From NCBI GenBank assembly GCA_947176505.1, contig CAMWQW010000003.1, forward strand, positions 1 to 64,000: a stretch of 64,000 bases of DNA, in the 5' to 3' direction. This DNA is from an uncultured Lachnospiraceae bacterium (GTDB lineage: Bacteria > Bacillota > Clostridia > Lachnospirales > Lachnospiraceae). The notes beneath the pieces were generated by a model. That model worked only from the letters and a program-made list of their open reading frames with translations. It searched no databases and was not told where the DNA came from. Positions 1 to 9,186 of this stretch are shown here, in pieces (positions within the stretch are counted from its first letter, which is position 1; each line of letters starts with the position of its first letter). Made by a program: the position numbers and the translations under genes.

Positions 1-192
1 TGATAATCCTAAATTATCCATGGTTCAAATCAATGGATAACTTTTAATTATCCATCAAACATATTTTTTTCTAATATATAAATTATACCTTTACTACATC
101 TATTTATCAACTATTTTATTAGTGTACTCTAATTATAATTCAGTTTAACATATTAAAAGCACAATCTACCCCACATACCTAAATATAAAGCA
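1..192. other. AT-rich non-coding left edge
   Basis: No gene is visible. The stretch is very AT-rich. It contains three copies of the 8-mer TTATCCAT: direct at 14-21, inverted at 33-40 and direct at 48-55. The first two could form a small hairpin with an 11-nt loop. A role as an operator or as the leader of a gene to the left is possible but not shown. Confidence 0.4.
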
Positions 193-214
193 GGCAGAGC
201 CTCACGGCTCTGCC
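193..214 (-). terminator. Rho-independent terminator of the TPP-enzyme operon
   Basis: A perfect 9-bp stem (GGCAGAGCC / GGCTCTGCC) has a 4-nt loop and lies 22 nt beyond the stop of the TPP enzyme. Read on the minus strand, the stem is followed by TGCTTTATATTT. It marks the downstream end of the long minus-strand glycan operon. Confidence 0.9.
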
Positions 215-236
215 CATTACTATCGATTATTCCATT

Positions 237-2060
237 TCACCCCAACTTATTCCCCACATACTCCTCTCTCGGCAAAAACGGGTACATATCGTCAATCTCT
301 GGCGATACAATCCTTCCATCCGGCAGCACTTTAGATGATAACTTCGGCTCAAAATTCTGCTGCGGGTCAACCACTGCCTCACACAAGACAGGTCCGTCCG
401 TATCTAATACCTCCCGCATTTTCGCTGAAATATCCGCAAGCGCATCAATCTTTACATAAGGAATATCATACGCATACGCAATTCTTTCCATACTCGGAAA
501 ACTCAGCCCGTTTCCGTCACAGACACCAACAAGCGGCGGCTCGAACAGATTCGTCTGCGTCTGTCTGATAGAATGATATCCGTTATTATTTAATATGAAA
601 ATCTTGATATTCAGCTTGTTATATACTACCGTCTGCAATTCCTGAATGTTCATCTGGAAACTGCCATCGCCGTCTATGCAGATAACTCTTCCTCCCTGCT
701 CCGCCACGGCACAGCCGATTGCCGCCGGGAATCCGTACCCCATCGCCGCACAGCCGGAGTTGGTAAACAGGCGCTGTGACTTCTTCACCTGCATCGCCTG
801 AAACGTAATGACACAGGCACTGCCGTTACCACAGATCACTTTATCACCTTCTGCGAGGCTTCCAGAAAATTCATGAATGAATGCATACGGATTCATCGGC
901 ATTTTTTTCTCAAAATATGACGGCAATGCTGCCGGGTATCTCGCATTAATTTCCTTGCACCATTGCAGCCATTTTGCATGATCTCCTGCATCCAAATTTC
1001 TGACAGCAATGTCAGTCATCATATCAGCCACATCTGCGTGGACTTTCATGTCTACACTGACTGTCGGTTTATTCAATTCCGCTTCATCAATGTCTACTAC
1101 AATTTTATATGCGTTCTTGGCAAACTCTTTATAATTATAACTGATTTGGCGAATATTCAGACGACAGCCAAGCACCAGCAGTACATCGCTGTTCTGGACA
1201 ACAAAGTTACCGCCCCTTGTACCCACACTGCCCGGTCTTCCGCAATAAAGAGGATGCTCGTCCCACAGCAGATCATGGGCATTCCACGCAGTCACCACCG
1301 GAATCTGCAAGGAATCAATACACTGTAGGAATTTCTCATAGGCTCCTGACAGCCGCACTCCGGTTCCAGCCAGAACCACCGGTCTCTCCGCCTTTTTAAT
1401 CTTCTCGACAATCTGTTCTGTCAAGCGTCTGTCATAAAACGGGTTCTCACAGACATCCAACATTTCACTGCCATGCATTGTATCAGCCGTCTCTTCTGCT
1501 GCCGAAAAGCCACCCAGCTCTCTCTCTTCCACAACTGCTGCCTGTACGTCCAGTGGAATATCCAGCCATACAGGACCTTTCCTGCCGTGATTACACAGAT
1601 ACCACGCCTTCTCCAAATGATATCTGATTTCCGTCGGATCCGTAATCATATGGGCATATTTTGTCATGCCTTTCACACAGTCCACAATCTGAAATTCCTG
1701 ATCGCCGAGCTGTCTGAGCGGCACAGAAGTAGACCATGTGGTAGTTTCTCTTTTCACCTGTCCAGAAAGGACAAACATCGGAATCGAATCCTGCCATCCT
1801 CCCAGCACCCCGGTAATGGCATTCGTGCCGCCGGGACCGGAAGTCACACAGACCGCCGCCACATGCCCTGTCAATCTTGCATATCCTTCAGCAGCAATGG
1901 CACACGCCTGTTCGTGATGATTATAAGTACAATGCAGCGATTCATGATGCCCGATTGCGTCATTCAAATGCATCGCGCCGCCACCGGTAATGGTAAACAC
2001 ATCTGTCACACCATGCTCTGCCAAAAACTGTGCTATATAATTTGATACTTTAATTTTCAT
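237..2060 (-). CDS. Thiamine-pyrophosphate enzyme, acetolactate synthase-like
   Basis: This is a 607-residue ThDP-dependent enzyme of the acetohydroxyacid synthase/pyruvate oxidase superfamily. The N-terminal Pyr domain carries the ThDP-activating Glu at residue 50 (NHHEQACAIAAEGYARL). The C-terminal PP domain has the GDG...NN cofactor motif at about 464-493 (GDGSFQMN, then NNNGYHS). I start at ATG 2060 because a purine-rich AGGGAAAGG lies upstream; the frame also extends to a TTG at 2096. It lies about 100 bp downstream of a DRE-TIM aldolase gene at the end of a glycan operon. This argues for making an unusual acyl or branched precursor for the glycan, not for branched-chain amino acid synthesis; no ilvN regulatory subunit is present. 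The substrate is not evident. Confidence is high for the fold and low for the exact reaction. Confidence 0.85.
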   Translation of the reverse strand: MKIKVSNYIAQFLAEHGVTDVFTITGGGAMHLNDAIGHHESLHCTYNHHEQACAIAAEGYARLTGHVAAVCVTSGPGGTNAITGVLGGWQDSIPMFVLSGQVKRETTTWSTSVPLRQLGDQEFQIVDCVKGMTKYAHMITDPTEIRYHLEKAWYLCNHGRKGPVWLDIPLDVQAAVVEERELGGFSAAEETADTMHGSEMLDVCENPFYDRRLTEQIVEKIKKAERPVVLAGTGVRLSGAYEKFLQCIDSLQIPVVTAWNAHDLLWDEHPLYCGRPGSVGTRGGNFVVQNSDVLLVLGCRLNIRQISYNYKEFAKNAYKIVVDIDEAELNKPTVSVDMKVHADVADMMTDIAVRNLDAGDHAKWLQWCKEINARYPAALPSYFEKKMPMNPYAFIHEFSGSLAEGDKVICGNGSACVITFQAMQVKKSQRLFTNSGCAAMGYGFPAAIGCAVAEQGGRVICIDGDGSFQMNIQELQTVVYNKLNIKIFILNNNGYHSIRQTQTNLFEPPLVGVCDGNGLSFPSMERIAYAYDIPYVKIDALADISAKMREVLDTDGPVLCEAVVDPQQNFEPKLSSKVLPDGRIVSPEIDDMYPFLPREEYVGNKLG

Positions 2061-2150
2061 CTTTGAACCGTACCTTTCCCTGCGGCTTATCCTCAAACGA
2101 CACCCGCAGTCATTTATATTCCATGTTCTTTGCTTGCTGATCTAATCTCT

Positions 2151-3761
2151 CTATCGATACAGCGTATCTGTAATGTATTCCATGGTAAATCCAAGCTCTC
2201 CCAGCCGTTTCACACTGCTTATCACATCGCTGTTAATCTCCTGCGCTTTCTCGCGGCTGAAGGAATAATCCATATTCGGATTCACATAATTGGGCGCTGC
2301 CGCTTTCACATATCCGTCAAAGCCTGCAAGTGCCACATGCAATACGTTAGCCTCGCGTAACAGTTTCAGAAACATAATCATCGGATTATCCACAATCAGC
2401 GCCTGCTCATCCAGAAGCGCACTATAATTGAATACATAATCAAAGGCTCCTGATGCCTTTGTCACATTAGATGTGGCAAGAGTTGTCAGCCGCTCATCGC
2501 TCTGGCTGAGTTTGGTTGACAATGGTACATATCTTTTCGCATTACTGATAAATACGGCATCTATCGGAATGTCGGTGGGGACAAAGTTAATCGCAATCTT
2601 CACCACATTTTCTATACCCTTTGCCGCCAGATAATCTTGAATCTTACCGTTCTGTTCCACGACATTCTTACCCGGCGCAAGCAACAGAATCTCTCTGCCC
2701 TGCAGCCAATTCTTTAAATGGACTCTGTCTCTTACGTCGTCACACTCATGTTTCTGGTACTCTACATAGAGCCGTTCAACATACTCTCCGTCATACAAGA
2801 GTTTCTTGGAATCTTCCAATTTATCCAGTATCTCATTAATGGATTTAATAGAAAGCTTCTTCTTGTCCATCAGATATGTAACGTAATTAGGGTGACAATC
2901 TTTGGACGCCGACAGGAAGAATTTGAAAGAATATCCCCATGGAATCTGTTTATATAATTCCAGCATGGTCACATCAATCGCCTCCAAAAGCTGGCTGCAA
3001 TGATAGTGTTTATCAAGATTGTCGTTCATATATGTGGCAAGCAGCTCAAGCGGCGCGTTTCCGGCGCTTTTCCCCATCCCATACAATGTTCCGTCGATGA
3101 CCACTCTCCGCTTAATATGCGGCAGTTCCATCACTTCAATGCAGTTTGCATAGGCAAGCTGAAAATTATTGTGCGAATGATAGCCTAAACCAATCGTGGT
3201 ATTCATATGCTGATTCACAAACTCAAAGTAATGCATCAACTGATTCTTATGCAAAAGACCGTAGGTGTCTACCAGAGAAAAGGCATACGGTTCCAAATCA
3301 TTTACCAATCGTATCAATTCCATCAGTTCCTCATCGTTGTAACTGGTGATGGAAACCGCCTGTGCAAAAACATGATAACCCAGCTCTTTTACCTGCCTGC
3401 AGAACGCAATAGCGCCTTCCTTCTTTTCTTTCTTAAAAATAACGCGGATACCGTCCATGAAACTTTCCGCTGCCGGAATGAGCCGCTCGATACCGCATGT
3501 ACCGTAGTCTATCATGCCGACAATCATGGACTTTCCTTTGGAAAGACCGGTATACATCCTGTTTACGGATACGGCATCAGGGAAAATCGTGCGGTTCGCA
3601 TCATACTCCCTTGATTCATTGATAAAACCGATCTCAATAATATCAAGCTCCGCGCTGACTAACCGCTCAAAGATATTCACAATATTATCATGACCGAACT
3701 CCCAATCATTCAAATAACCGCCGTCCCGCAGGGTGCAGTCTAACAAACAGATTTTCGACAT
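2151..3761 (-). CDS. DRE-TIM (HMGL-like) aldolase with extra C-terminal domain
   Basis: The N-terminal ~300 residues are an HMG-CoA lyase-like TIM barrel. The DCTLRDGGY motif is at residues 8-16, the metal-binding HSH at about 195-197 and GMGKSAGNAPLELL at about 228-241, as in 4-hydroxy-2-oxovalerate aldolases. Residues ~355-536 form a second, Rossmann-like domain that starts REILLLAPGKN; I cannot name it. The ATG at 3761 has AAGGAG 9 nt upstream, so the TTG extension to 3770 is rejected. The gene precedes the TPP enzyme in the same direction. Together they look like a two-step carbon-carbon bond-forming module that supplies a 2-oxo- or hydroxy-acid to the surface glycan. That function is inferred from neighbourhood only. 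Confidence 0.8.
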   Translation of the reverse strand: MSKICLLDCTLRDGGYLNDWEFGHDNIVNIFERLVSAELDIIEIGFINESREYDANRTIFPDAVSVNRMYTGLSKGKSMIVGMIDYGTCGIERLIPAAESFMDGIRVIFKKEKKEGAIAFCRQVKELGYHVFAQAVSITSYNDEELMELIRLVNDLEPYAFSLVDTYGLLHKNQLMHYFEFVNQHMNTTIGLGYHSHNNFQLAYANCIEVMELPHIKRRVVIDGTLYGMGKSAGNAPLELLATYMNDNLDKHYHCSQLLEAIDVTMLELYKQIPWGYSFKFFLSASKDCHPNYVTYLMDKKKLSIKSINEILDKLEDSKKLLYDGEYVERLYVEYQKHECDDVRDRVHLKNWLQGREILLLAPGKNVVEQNGKIQDYLAAKGIENVVKIAINFVPTDIPIDAVFISNAKRYVPLSTKLSQSDERLTTLATSNVTKASGAFDYVFNYSALLDEQALIVDNPMIMFLKLLREANVLHVALAGFDGYVKAAAPNYVNPNMDYSFSREKAQEINSDVISSVKRLGELGFTMEYITDTLYR

Positions 3762-3780
3762 AAAATCCAACTCCTTATTT

Positions 3781-5370
3781 TCACTCGGCGTCCGCCAGCT
3801 TAATCACCAGCACCCCGTCAATATACCTCATCCCGCCATCCTGCGGATATGTTGGCATTTCCCGAAATTCCTTCGTCTCAGCCAATTCTGACAGCTTTGT
3901 CATTTCATAAAGCTTCAAATCATAACCGTGATAATATTTGCAGAAATCGGCAATATCATTCGCTCTTTTTATAAAAGTATGCGGTTCAGTGCCTGCCATG
4001 CCATCAAGAAAACCAAAGTATTCCATATCTTCCGGATAATTTTCCGCCAAAATCGTGATATGATCATTGTACTGCGGATTCTCATTGATAAAAGCAACAG
4101 GAATCGAAGGCTCGTAGCCGTCCATCGTCTCTATCCTTGATAACAGCCTGATTGTATACGAATAAGTTGCCTCGTAATTTAACTGCTGTCTGAAATAAAT
4201 TGCATTATCCGTAAGAAACCCGGTATATGCAACGAAAAACAGCAGTGCATAAGCCACTGACTGTATCATTTTATTCCCGATTACGCTTCCCTCTCTAAGC
4301 TTGCGAGTTTTCATCTTTTCATCCGCCAGCACAAGGCACATGATATACGGCATAAGGAATGTATATTGCATCAGGACATGCGTCTGGTTCATGCTGACCA
4401 CCGAAATCAGATTGAACGCCATAGGAATCAGTCCGGCAAACAATACAAGAACAACCCAATACCAAACGGAACGCTTATGCTCTTTTGCTCTGCGAATCAC
4501 CATAAAGATAACAAACATCGTTAAGATAGCATTGACTGCAATCAACAGATGCGAACCCGTAAATCCTCCTTTCAGATAAAAGAACTGCACGAACTCATAA
4601 TACGCATACACGACGATTTTGATAAAATCCCGCACACCGCCGAATTGTCCCATCGCAGACAATCCCTGATAATCCGTCGCGCCATAGCCCGTGGCAGTCT
4701 GCACAATTTTATTGACAATCAGATATAATATTAACGACGCTGCCGTCCAGCCGAGGCATTTCGCTACTCTGACGGCATAAACTTTCCATCCGTCTTTTAC
4801 ACCCAAAAGCCCTATAAAATAATATAAGAACAACAAAGCGATTCCCATGCACCAGAACGCCTGATAACATCCGCATGACAACGTCAACAGCACCATCCCG
4901 CAGACATTCAGCAAAATCCGCTCCTGCGTCAGCAGCCATACTCCCCATGCCGCCAGAAACATACTGATAAAATACGCATCGGCAATATAACCGTACAGGA
5001 AAATATTCGCCGATACCGGAAAAGTACACAACAAACCGCACAAAAGCGCAATCGACAACTTGTGTTCCACCCGAAACAATGACACCAACACGACAGCGGT
5101 TCCGGCAAACGCCAGCATCGATATGACACCCATTACATACGGAATGCTGACCGAGCTGCCGCTGATGCGGTCGAAAATGACACCAGCCCATCTCCCATGC
5201 TGTATCTTAACCTCATCCGTGTCGCCCACCAGAAGTCTGTTGACGTCATCATGGTTTGGCAGCTTGTTGGTAAACATATATAGATGCGTCAACAGCATCG
5301 TAAGCACACAGGCGGCAAAAGCCCATTTCTGCTTTAATTCAATTCTTGGGAAGAAAATGTCTGATTTCAT
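3781..5370 (-). CDS. GtrII-like membrane glucosyltransferase
   Basis: This is a 529-residue polytopic protein with about ten hydrophobic segments. After the first membrane helix it has the acidic loop motif NHDDVNRL, typical of the GtrII (Glucos_trans_II) family of O-antigen-modifying glycosyltransferases. These use polyprenyl-phosphate sugars on the outer face of the membrane. A soluble C-terminal domain follows (about 400-529). The start ATG overlaps the TGA of the upstream membrane-protein gene by 4 nt (ATGA), which implies translational coupling. A GGAG lies 10 nt upstream. The donor is probably an undecaprenyl-phosphate sugar made by a DPM1/GtrB-like enzyme such as the one at 40949-41881. 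That link is inferred. Confidence 0.75.
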   Translation of the reverse strand: MKSDIFFPRIELKQKWAFAACVLTMLLTHLYMFTNKLPNHDDVNRLLVGDTDEVKIQHGRWAGVIFDRISGSSVSIPYVMGVISMLAFAGTAVVLVSLFRVEHKLSIALLCGLLCTFPVSANIFLYGYIADAYFISMFLAAWGVWLLTQERILLNVCGMVLLTLSCGCYQAFWCMGIALLFLYYFIGLLGVKDGWKVYAVRVAKCLGWTAASLILYLIVNKIVQTATGYGATDYQGLSAMGQFGGVRDFIKIVVYAYYEFVQFFYLKGGFTGSHLLIAVNAILTMFVIFMVIRRAKEHKRSVWYWVVLVLFAGLIPMAFNLISVVSMNQTHVLMQYTFLMPYIMCLVLADEKMKTRKLREGSVIGNKMIQSVAYALLFFVAYTGFLTDNAIYFRQQLNYEATYSYTIRLLSRIETMDGYEPSIPVAFINENPQYNDHITILAENYPEDMEYFGFLDGMAGTEPHTFIKRANDIADFCKYYHGYDLKLYEMTKLSELAETKEFREMPTYPQDGGMRYIDGVLVIKLADAE

Positions 5371-7475
5371 CTGATCAATGCTCCATAATGTTCTACCTGA
5401 TTATTTTCTATACTTGTATCCACTTCCAGATAATAAATATTCCAATACCAGTCTTCATCTATATCCAAATCCCAGAAATTCTTTATCGTAACCGCTTCAT
5501 CCGCAAACCCATAATTTCTCATATAATCATACGCTGTTTTTCTTTCTTCTGTTTTCTTGCTTCGGTAACAAATCACACACTCCTTCTGCTGTGCTGTTTC
5601 TACCACAAATGTTGCCAGTGAATCGCCACCGGTACAATCAATCGATGTAAAATCTGTTACATGACTCTGCGTATCCCAGCCAAGTTCTGCATAAATCTCC
5701 TGTATTCCCATCCCGACGGCATAGGTATCTTTCGGAACCACTTTCGCAATTTCTTCCGTAATCGCATGAAACTCTTCCGTGTCATAATAACCGTCCTCTA
5801 CTCTGCCCGATATGCGGAAATAGGTCTGCCACAGGGTCAAAACCGACAAAACAGAAAGAATCGCCACAAAGAGAAACTGCACACTCCGTTCTCCGTAAGC
5901 AAGCCCGCTTGTCCGATTCCACTGCCTGTCCGCTATAACAGCCATGATGATAACTGCCTCAAAAAATGCAATCGACAGATAGTCAAAGCACGGTCTGTTA
6001 ATAAAATACGTCAGATGACCTAACGCTAAGACTGCCGTTATTCCCATAATATAGTCATTTACTTCTGCACGATGAAATATCTGTCTCACGACATACAAAA
6101 CCACTGCCAGCCCCATAAGCAGGAAGACCAAATACCAGTAGCTAATCTGAACCGGAAACAATATCGACAAACCCGTGACAAACCCGCCACCCCATGATGC
6201 CGTCCCGCCTCCTGCTGAAGCTGCTGCGCCCGCTGCCTGTACTGCCTGCTCAGCCGCCTGCACTACAATTTTCTCCGGCATGTCCCATGACGCCATCGGG
6301 TAGAGCAGGAACCGTAAGCCATGAAACGGCTCTCCCAAAGGCATATTATATACATTAAAAATCCCGATAAGTCCCACAATCGTAAAGACAGAATACATCG
6401 CATTCCGTATGCTGCTCCCGCCAAGATGTCTCCAACTCCATTCTGTTCTCACATACAACTCTTCATAGATAATGCATGTGGCAGCCCACACGCCGAGACA
6501 GACGATTCCCGTCTCCACATTCCAGAGCAGAGAAAGGCAGCAGACAGCGTAGCCTACAAACTTAAGCGCCGCCTTTTTCTTGTAGAAAAGCACCGTAATC
6601 AAATATAATTCTATTCCTGCAAAAAGAACCCTGTGCGGAAACATCTGCCAATGATTACGTGGATAATACAAAAACATAACCGGAACCGCCCACACTGCAA
6701 TGATAGAGATGAAATGATTCTTGATACACAAATCCAGCGCAAGCGCAACGAAAAACAGACTCAGACCACCTACAATCGCTATTACAATGTTAAAAGCCCT
6801 GTAATCTCCTCCCAGCCATTTGACCGGATATTTTAACAATATCGCATAATGCCCGTAGATACTCTGGTTGCTGTAAGTATACGGCTCATTCATCAGAGCA
6901 TTGTAAACCGACACATAATAGGCGCTCCCATGCATTCTGTCATTTGCCGCCCAGTTGGGGGCATACATCGAAAATCCCGCAATAGCTGATGCCAGCAGAT
7001 ATGCCGGATATCGAAGTACCTCTACAACTTTTGGCTGTTTTCCGGTCCACAAAAACGCGGCGACACCGAACGCACTTACTCCAAGCATCAGGCAAAACAC
7101 TTTCCAGTCAGTCTTACCATGCCATGGGAACCACTCGCCACTCAGAACCGGATATACGGTCGGAGAGTTCAGATAACATTTCACAAGAAAAAGCAGGTGA
7201 ACAACAAACAATAATGCAAACGCTCCATATAAGACAACTCTGGGAACCACTATTTCTTTTGCATATCGCATGCACAATAACATCGAAAAAAGAAGAAATG
7301 CAAGGAAAACAACCCCCGTTACGAAATAAATCCGGAAATTATTCGTCTCCCCTGCCATAAAATCCCTGAACGCCTGAAACGCCAATACGCCAAGTGTCGG
7401 CAATAACGTCAGTGCTGATATTATAAGTACACTGACCTCGTATTTACTTAATATGATTTTACCTGATTTCTCCAT
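5367..7475 (-). CDS. Large polytopic membrane protein, candidate GT-C transferase or polymerase
   Basis: The protein has about 702 residues, roughly 12 hydrophobic segments and an extracytoplasmic C-terminal tail of about 150 residues. I recognise no sharp family motif. Size and topology fit GT-C glycosyltransferases or a Wzy-like polymerase, and the gene is coupled by a 4-nt overlap to the GtrII-like gene. A low-complexity Ala/Gly-rich stretch (AAGAAASAGGG) lies near residue 430 in a loop. The start is uncertain: ATG 7475 gives MEKSGK but has only AAGGA directly adjacent, and ATG 7502 has no ribosome site. Both overlap or abut the CBS gene stop. This is the best candidate in this half of the window for a repeat-unit polymerase. 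Confidence 0.6.
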   Translation of the reverse strand: MEKSGKIILSKYEVSVLIISALTLLPTLGVLAFQAFRDFMAGETNNFRIYFVTGVVFLAFLLFSMLLCMRYAKEIVVPRVVLYGAFALLFVVHLLFLVKCYLNSPTVYPVLSGEWFPWHGKTDWKVFCLMLGVSAFGVAAFLWTGKQPKVVEVLRYPAYLLASAIAGFSMYAPNWAANDRMHGSAYYVSVYNALMNEPYTYSNQSIYGHYAILLKYPVKWLGGDYRAFNIVIAIVGGLSLFFVALALDLCIKNHFISIIAVWAVPVMFLYYPRNHWQMFPHRVLFAGIELYLITVLFYKKKAALKFVGYAVCCLSLLWNVETGIVCLGVWAATCIIYEELYVRTEWSWRHLGGSSIRNAMYSVFTIVGLIGIFNVYNMPLGEPFHGLRFLLYPMASWDMPEKIVVQAAEQAVQAAGAAASAGGGTASWGGGFVTGLSILFPVQISYWYLVFLLMGLAVVLYVVRQIFHRAEVNDYIMGITAVLALGHLTYFINRPCFDYLSIAFFEAVIIMAVIADRQWNRTSGLAYGERSVQFLFVAILSVLSVLTLWQTYFRISGRVEDGYYDTEEFHAITEEIAKVVPKDTYAVGMGIQEIYAELGWDTQSHVTDFTSIDCTGGDSLATFVVETAQQKECVICYRSKKTEERKTAYDYMRNYGFADEAVTIKNFWDLDIDEDWYWNIYYLEVDTSIENNQVEHYGALIR

Positions 7476-7479
7476 TTCC

Positions 7480-7845
7480 TTATCTGTTCTCCAAATAATC
7501 ATAAATATCGTCAATCGTAATAAAATCTATCAGTTTATTGCTATGGTCGATCACCGGTAGCAGACTGATTCGTTTCTTTTTAAAAATCGGATACGCCTTC
7601 TCCAGATCTTTCTCATATAGATGTAGGAAAGAGTTCTTGATAATCTGTTTGACTGGTGTATACAGGTTCTGTCCTGCGGATAATGCCCGCAAAATATCAC
7701 CCTGACTCACAACGCCGATTACTTTATCGGAATCGCTCGTCACAATCGCCACCCTGTTATTATAGCTTTCAAACTGCTCCAATACTTCTTTGATTGTATA
7801 TTGTTCCTTCACACAGTAACGTTCTAATTCCATTCCGCGTGGCAC
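7480..7845 (-). CDS. Stand-alone CBS-domain pair protein
   Basis: The 121-residue protein consists only of two CBS motifs. The first is about residues 10-60 (VIGVVSQGDILRAL); the second is about 65-121 (LLPVIDHSNKLIDFITIDDI). In legionaminic acid loci of Campylobacter and relatives, such a CBS pair is fused to a nucleotidyltransferase (PtmE-type, GDP-GlcN synthesis). Here it stands alone, directly after the nonulosonic acid genes. It may act as a nucleotide-sensing subunit for one of them. Start: GTG 7845 has AAAGG just upstream; ATG 7833 is a near alternative that gives a family-like N-terminus (MELERYCVKE). Family call is firm; role is inferred. Confidence 0.8.
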   Translation of the reverse strand: MPRGMELERYCVKEQYTIKEVLEQFESYNNRVAIVTSDSDKVIGVVSQGDILRALSAGQNLYTPVKQIIKNSFLHLYEKDLEKAYPIFKKKRISLLPVIDHSNKLIDFITIDDIYDYLENR

Positions 7846-7948
7846 CGCCTTTCTGTTCTTTGATACATCTGTATATATATGGAAACGCCAAGCACATCGA
7901 CTCCTTAATTTTCTATTCTGTCCGTGCAGCCGTTCACACTCATACGCC

Positions 7949-9091
7949 TTAGTACGTCAACTGCTTCACAAGCAGCTTCTGGTCAATCGGCGTATTGACA
8001 AGCAAATCCAGTATTCTCTCGGACGAATGTCCGTCACCGTACGGATTCACGCATTCTCTGTCAAGATATGTCCGAAACTCCTCGCTGACCGCCTTCTCGA
8101 TAGCCGCCGTCACTTTGTCAAGCTCAAACGGGACATCAATCACGTTGATGCCGCGGAAACGCAAGTTTTGCCTACGTCCGATATTGACCGCCGGCACTTT
8201 GAATGTAGGCGCCTCAAGCAGCCCGGAACTGGAATTACCCACCACGCATTTTGCATTCTTGAGCAATCCAAGGTAGTCTTCTCTTTTCAAATTGGCATAC
8301 ATATAGTATTCGCCTTCACGGTACTCTTGAATCGCATACTTAACTCCGTTGGAACCCGCATCATTGTTAGGCAGAATGATGACTTTCGGATAAGGGAAGT
8401 TGTTCAATGCCTTAATAAAAATTTCCGCCTGCATTTCCGCCTTATCCGCTTCTTCCGTGACAGGATGCATGACACCGAGCAGATAACCGTTCTGCAAATG
8501 TACACAGAGCTTATCCTCTATGTCCGCCAATTCCGTATACTGAGCGGAAACCATCTCATCAATCTGCGGTGCACCCACGTTGTGCACGCGGAACGCTTCT
8601 TCTCCGAGCTTGATTAATCGGTCAGCCGCATCCTGATTGGACGCAAAATGCATGTGAACCAGTTTGCCGATGGCATGACGGGTCATATTGTCGATATTAC
8701 CGGAAACCTCTCCCGCCTGAATATGTGCAACAGGCGTGTAAGTATAAGCTCCCGCAATTGCGCCCATAAGCTGTTCACCCCGGTCGCCTGCCAGAAGAAT
8801 CCAGTCCGGTTTCTCATTCTCGATGATGTCCGGCATAGACGACAGGAAAATCCCCAGAGATTTCGCCTGCGTCACGTGACTGTATCCGTCCAGAGACATA
8901 TGCACTTTGTAATCAATACGGAAACCATCGTTCTCAATCTCTTTATACGAATTGCCGTATGCCGGAAGCAGATGCATATTCGTGACTACCAATACTGCTT
9001 CCACATCCTCCCGCTTCTCAATCAGACGCAGAATCGGACGGATATAGCCCCACTCTCCTCTGGATCCGGTGATGATCATAATTTTTTTCAT
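7949..9091 (-). CDS. neuC: UDP-GlcNAc 2-epimerase (hydrolysing), NeuC/LegG type
   Basis: The 380-residue protein belongs to the GT-B-fold UDP-N-acetylglucosamine 2-epimerase family. It opens with MKKIMIITGSRGEWGY. Family landmarks are the GDR loop (LLAGDRGEQL), HIQAGEVSG and, near the C-terminus, VVGNSSSGLLEAP. The hydrolysing branch releases a 2-epimerised sugar and UDP, and feeds sialic acid (ManNAc) or legionaminic acid (di-N-acetyl-6-deoxymannosamine) synthesis. It lies in order with NeuB and NeuA homologues, so assignment to this pathway is strong. Whether it is NeuC or LegG cannot be decided: the 4,6-dehydratase and aminotransferase that would mark the legionaminic route are not adjacent. 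Confidence 0.9.
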   Translation of the reverse strand: MKKIMIITGSRGEWGYIRPILRLIEKREDVEAVLVVTNMHLLPAYGNSYKEIENDGFRIDYKVHMSLDGYSHVTQAKSLGIFLSSMPDIIENEKPDWILLAGDRGEQLMGAIAGAYTYTPVAHIQAGEVSGNIDNMTRHAIGKLVHMHFASNQDAADRLIKLGEEAFRVHNVGAPQIDEMVSAQYTELADIEDKLCVHLQNGYLLGVMHPVTEEADKAEMQAEIFIKALNNFPYPKVIILPNNDAGSNGVKYAIQEYREGEYYMYANLKREDYLGLLKNAKCVVGNSSSGLLEAPTFKVPAVNIGRRQNLRFRGINVIDVPFELDKVTAAIEKAVSEEFRTYLDRECVNPYGDGHSSERILDLLVNTPIDQKLLVKQLTY

Positions 9092-9186
9092 GTTCTGTCT
9101 GTCATTACACTTACCGAATCAACTCATCTCTCCGGCTTGTGCATTTCCTCTCTTAATAATATGAGTCTTAAAACTATGTCCCTGAA

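Noticed and set aside
1473..2045. Open frame of 190 codons on the plus strand opposite the TPP enzyme
   Set aside because: The reverse strand encodes a clear ThDP enzyme through the whole interval. The plus-strand product is His/Cys/Arg-rich without any domain pattern.
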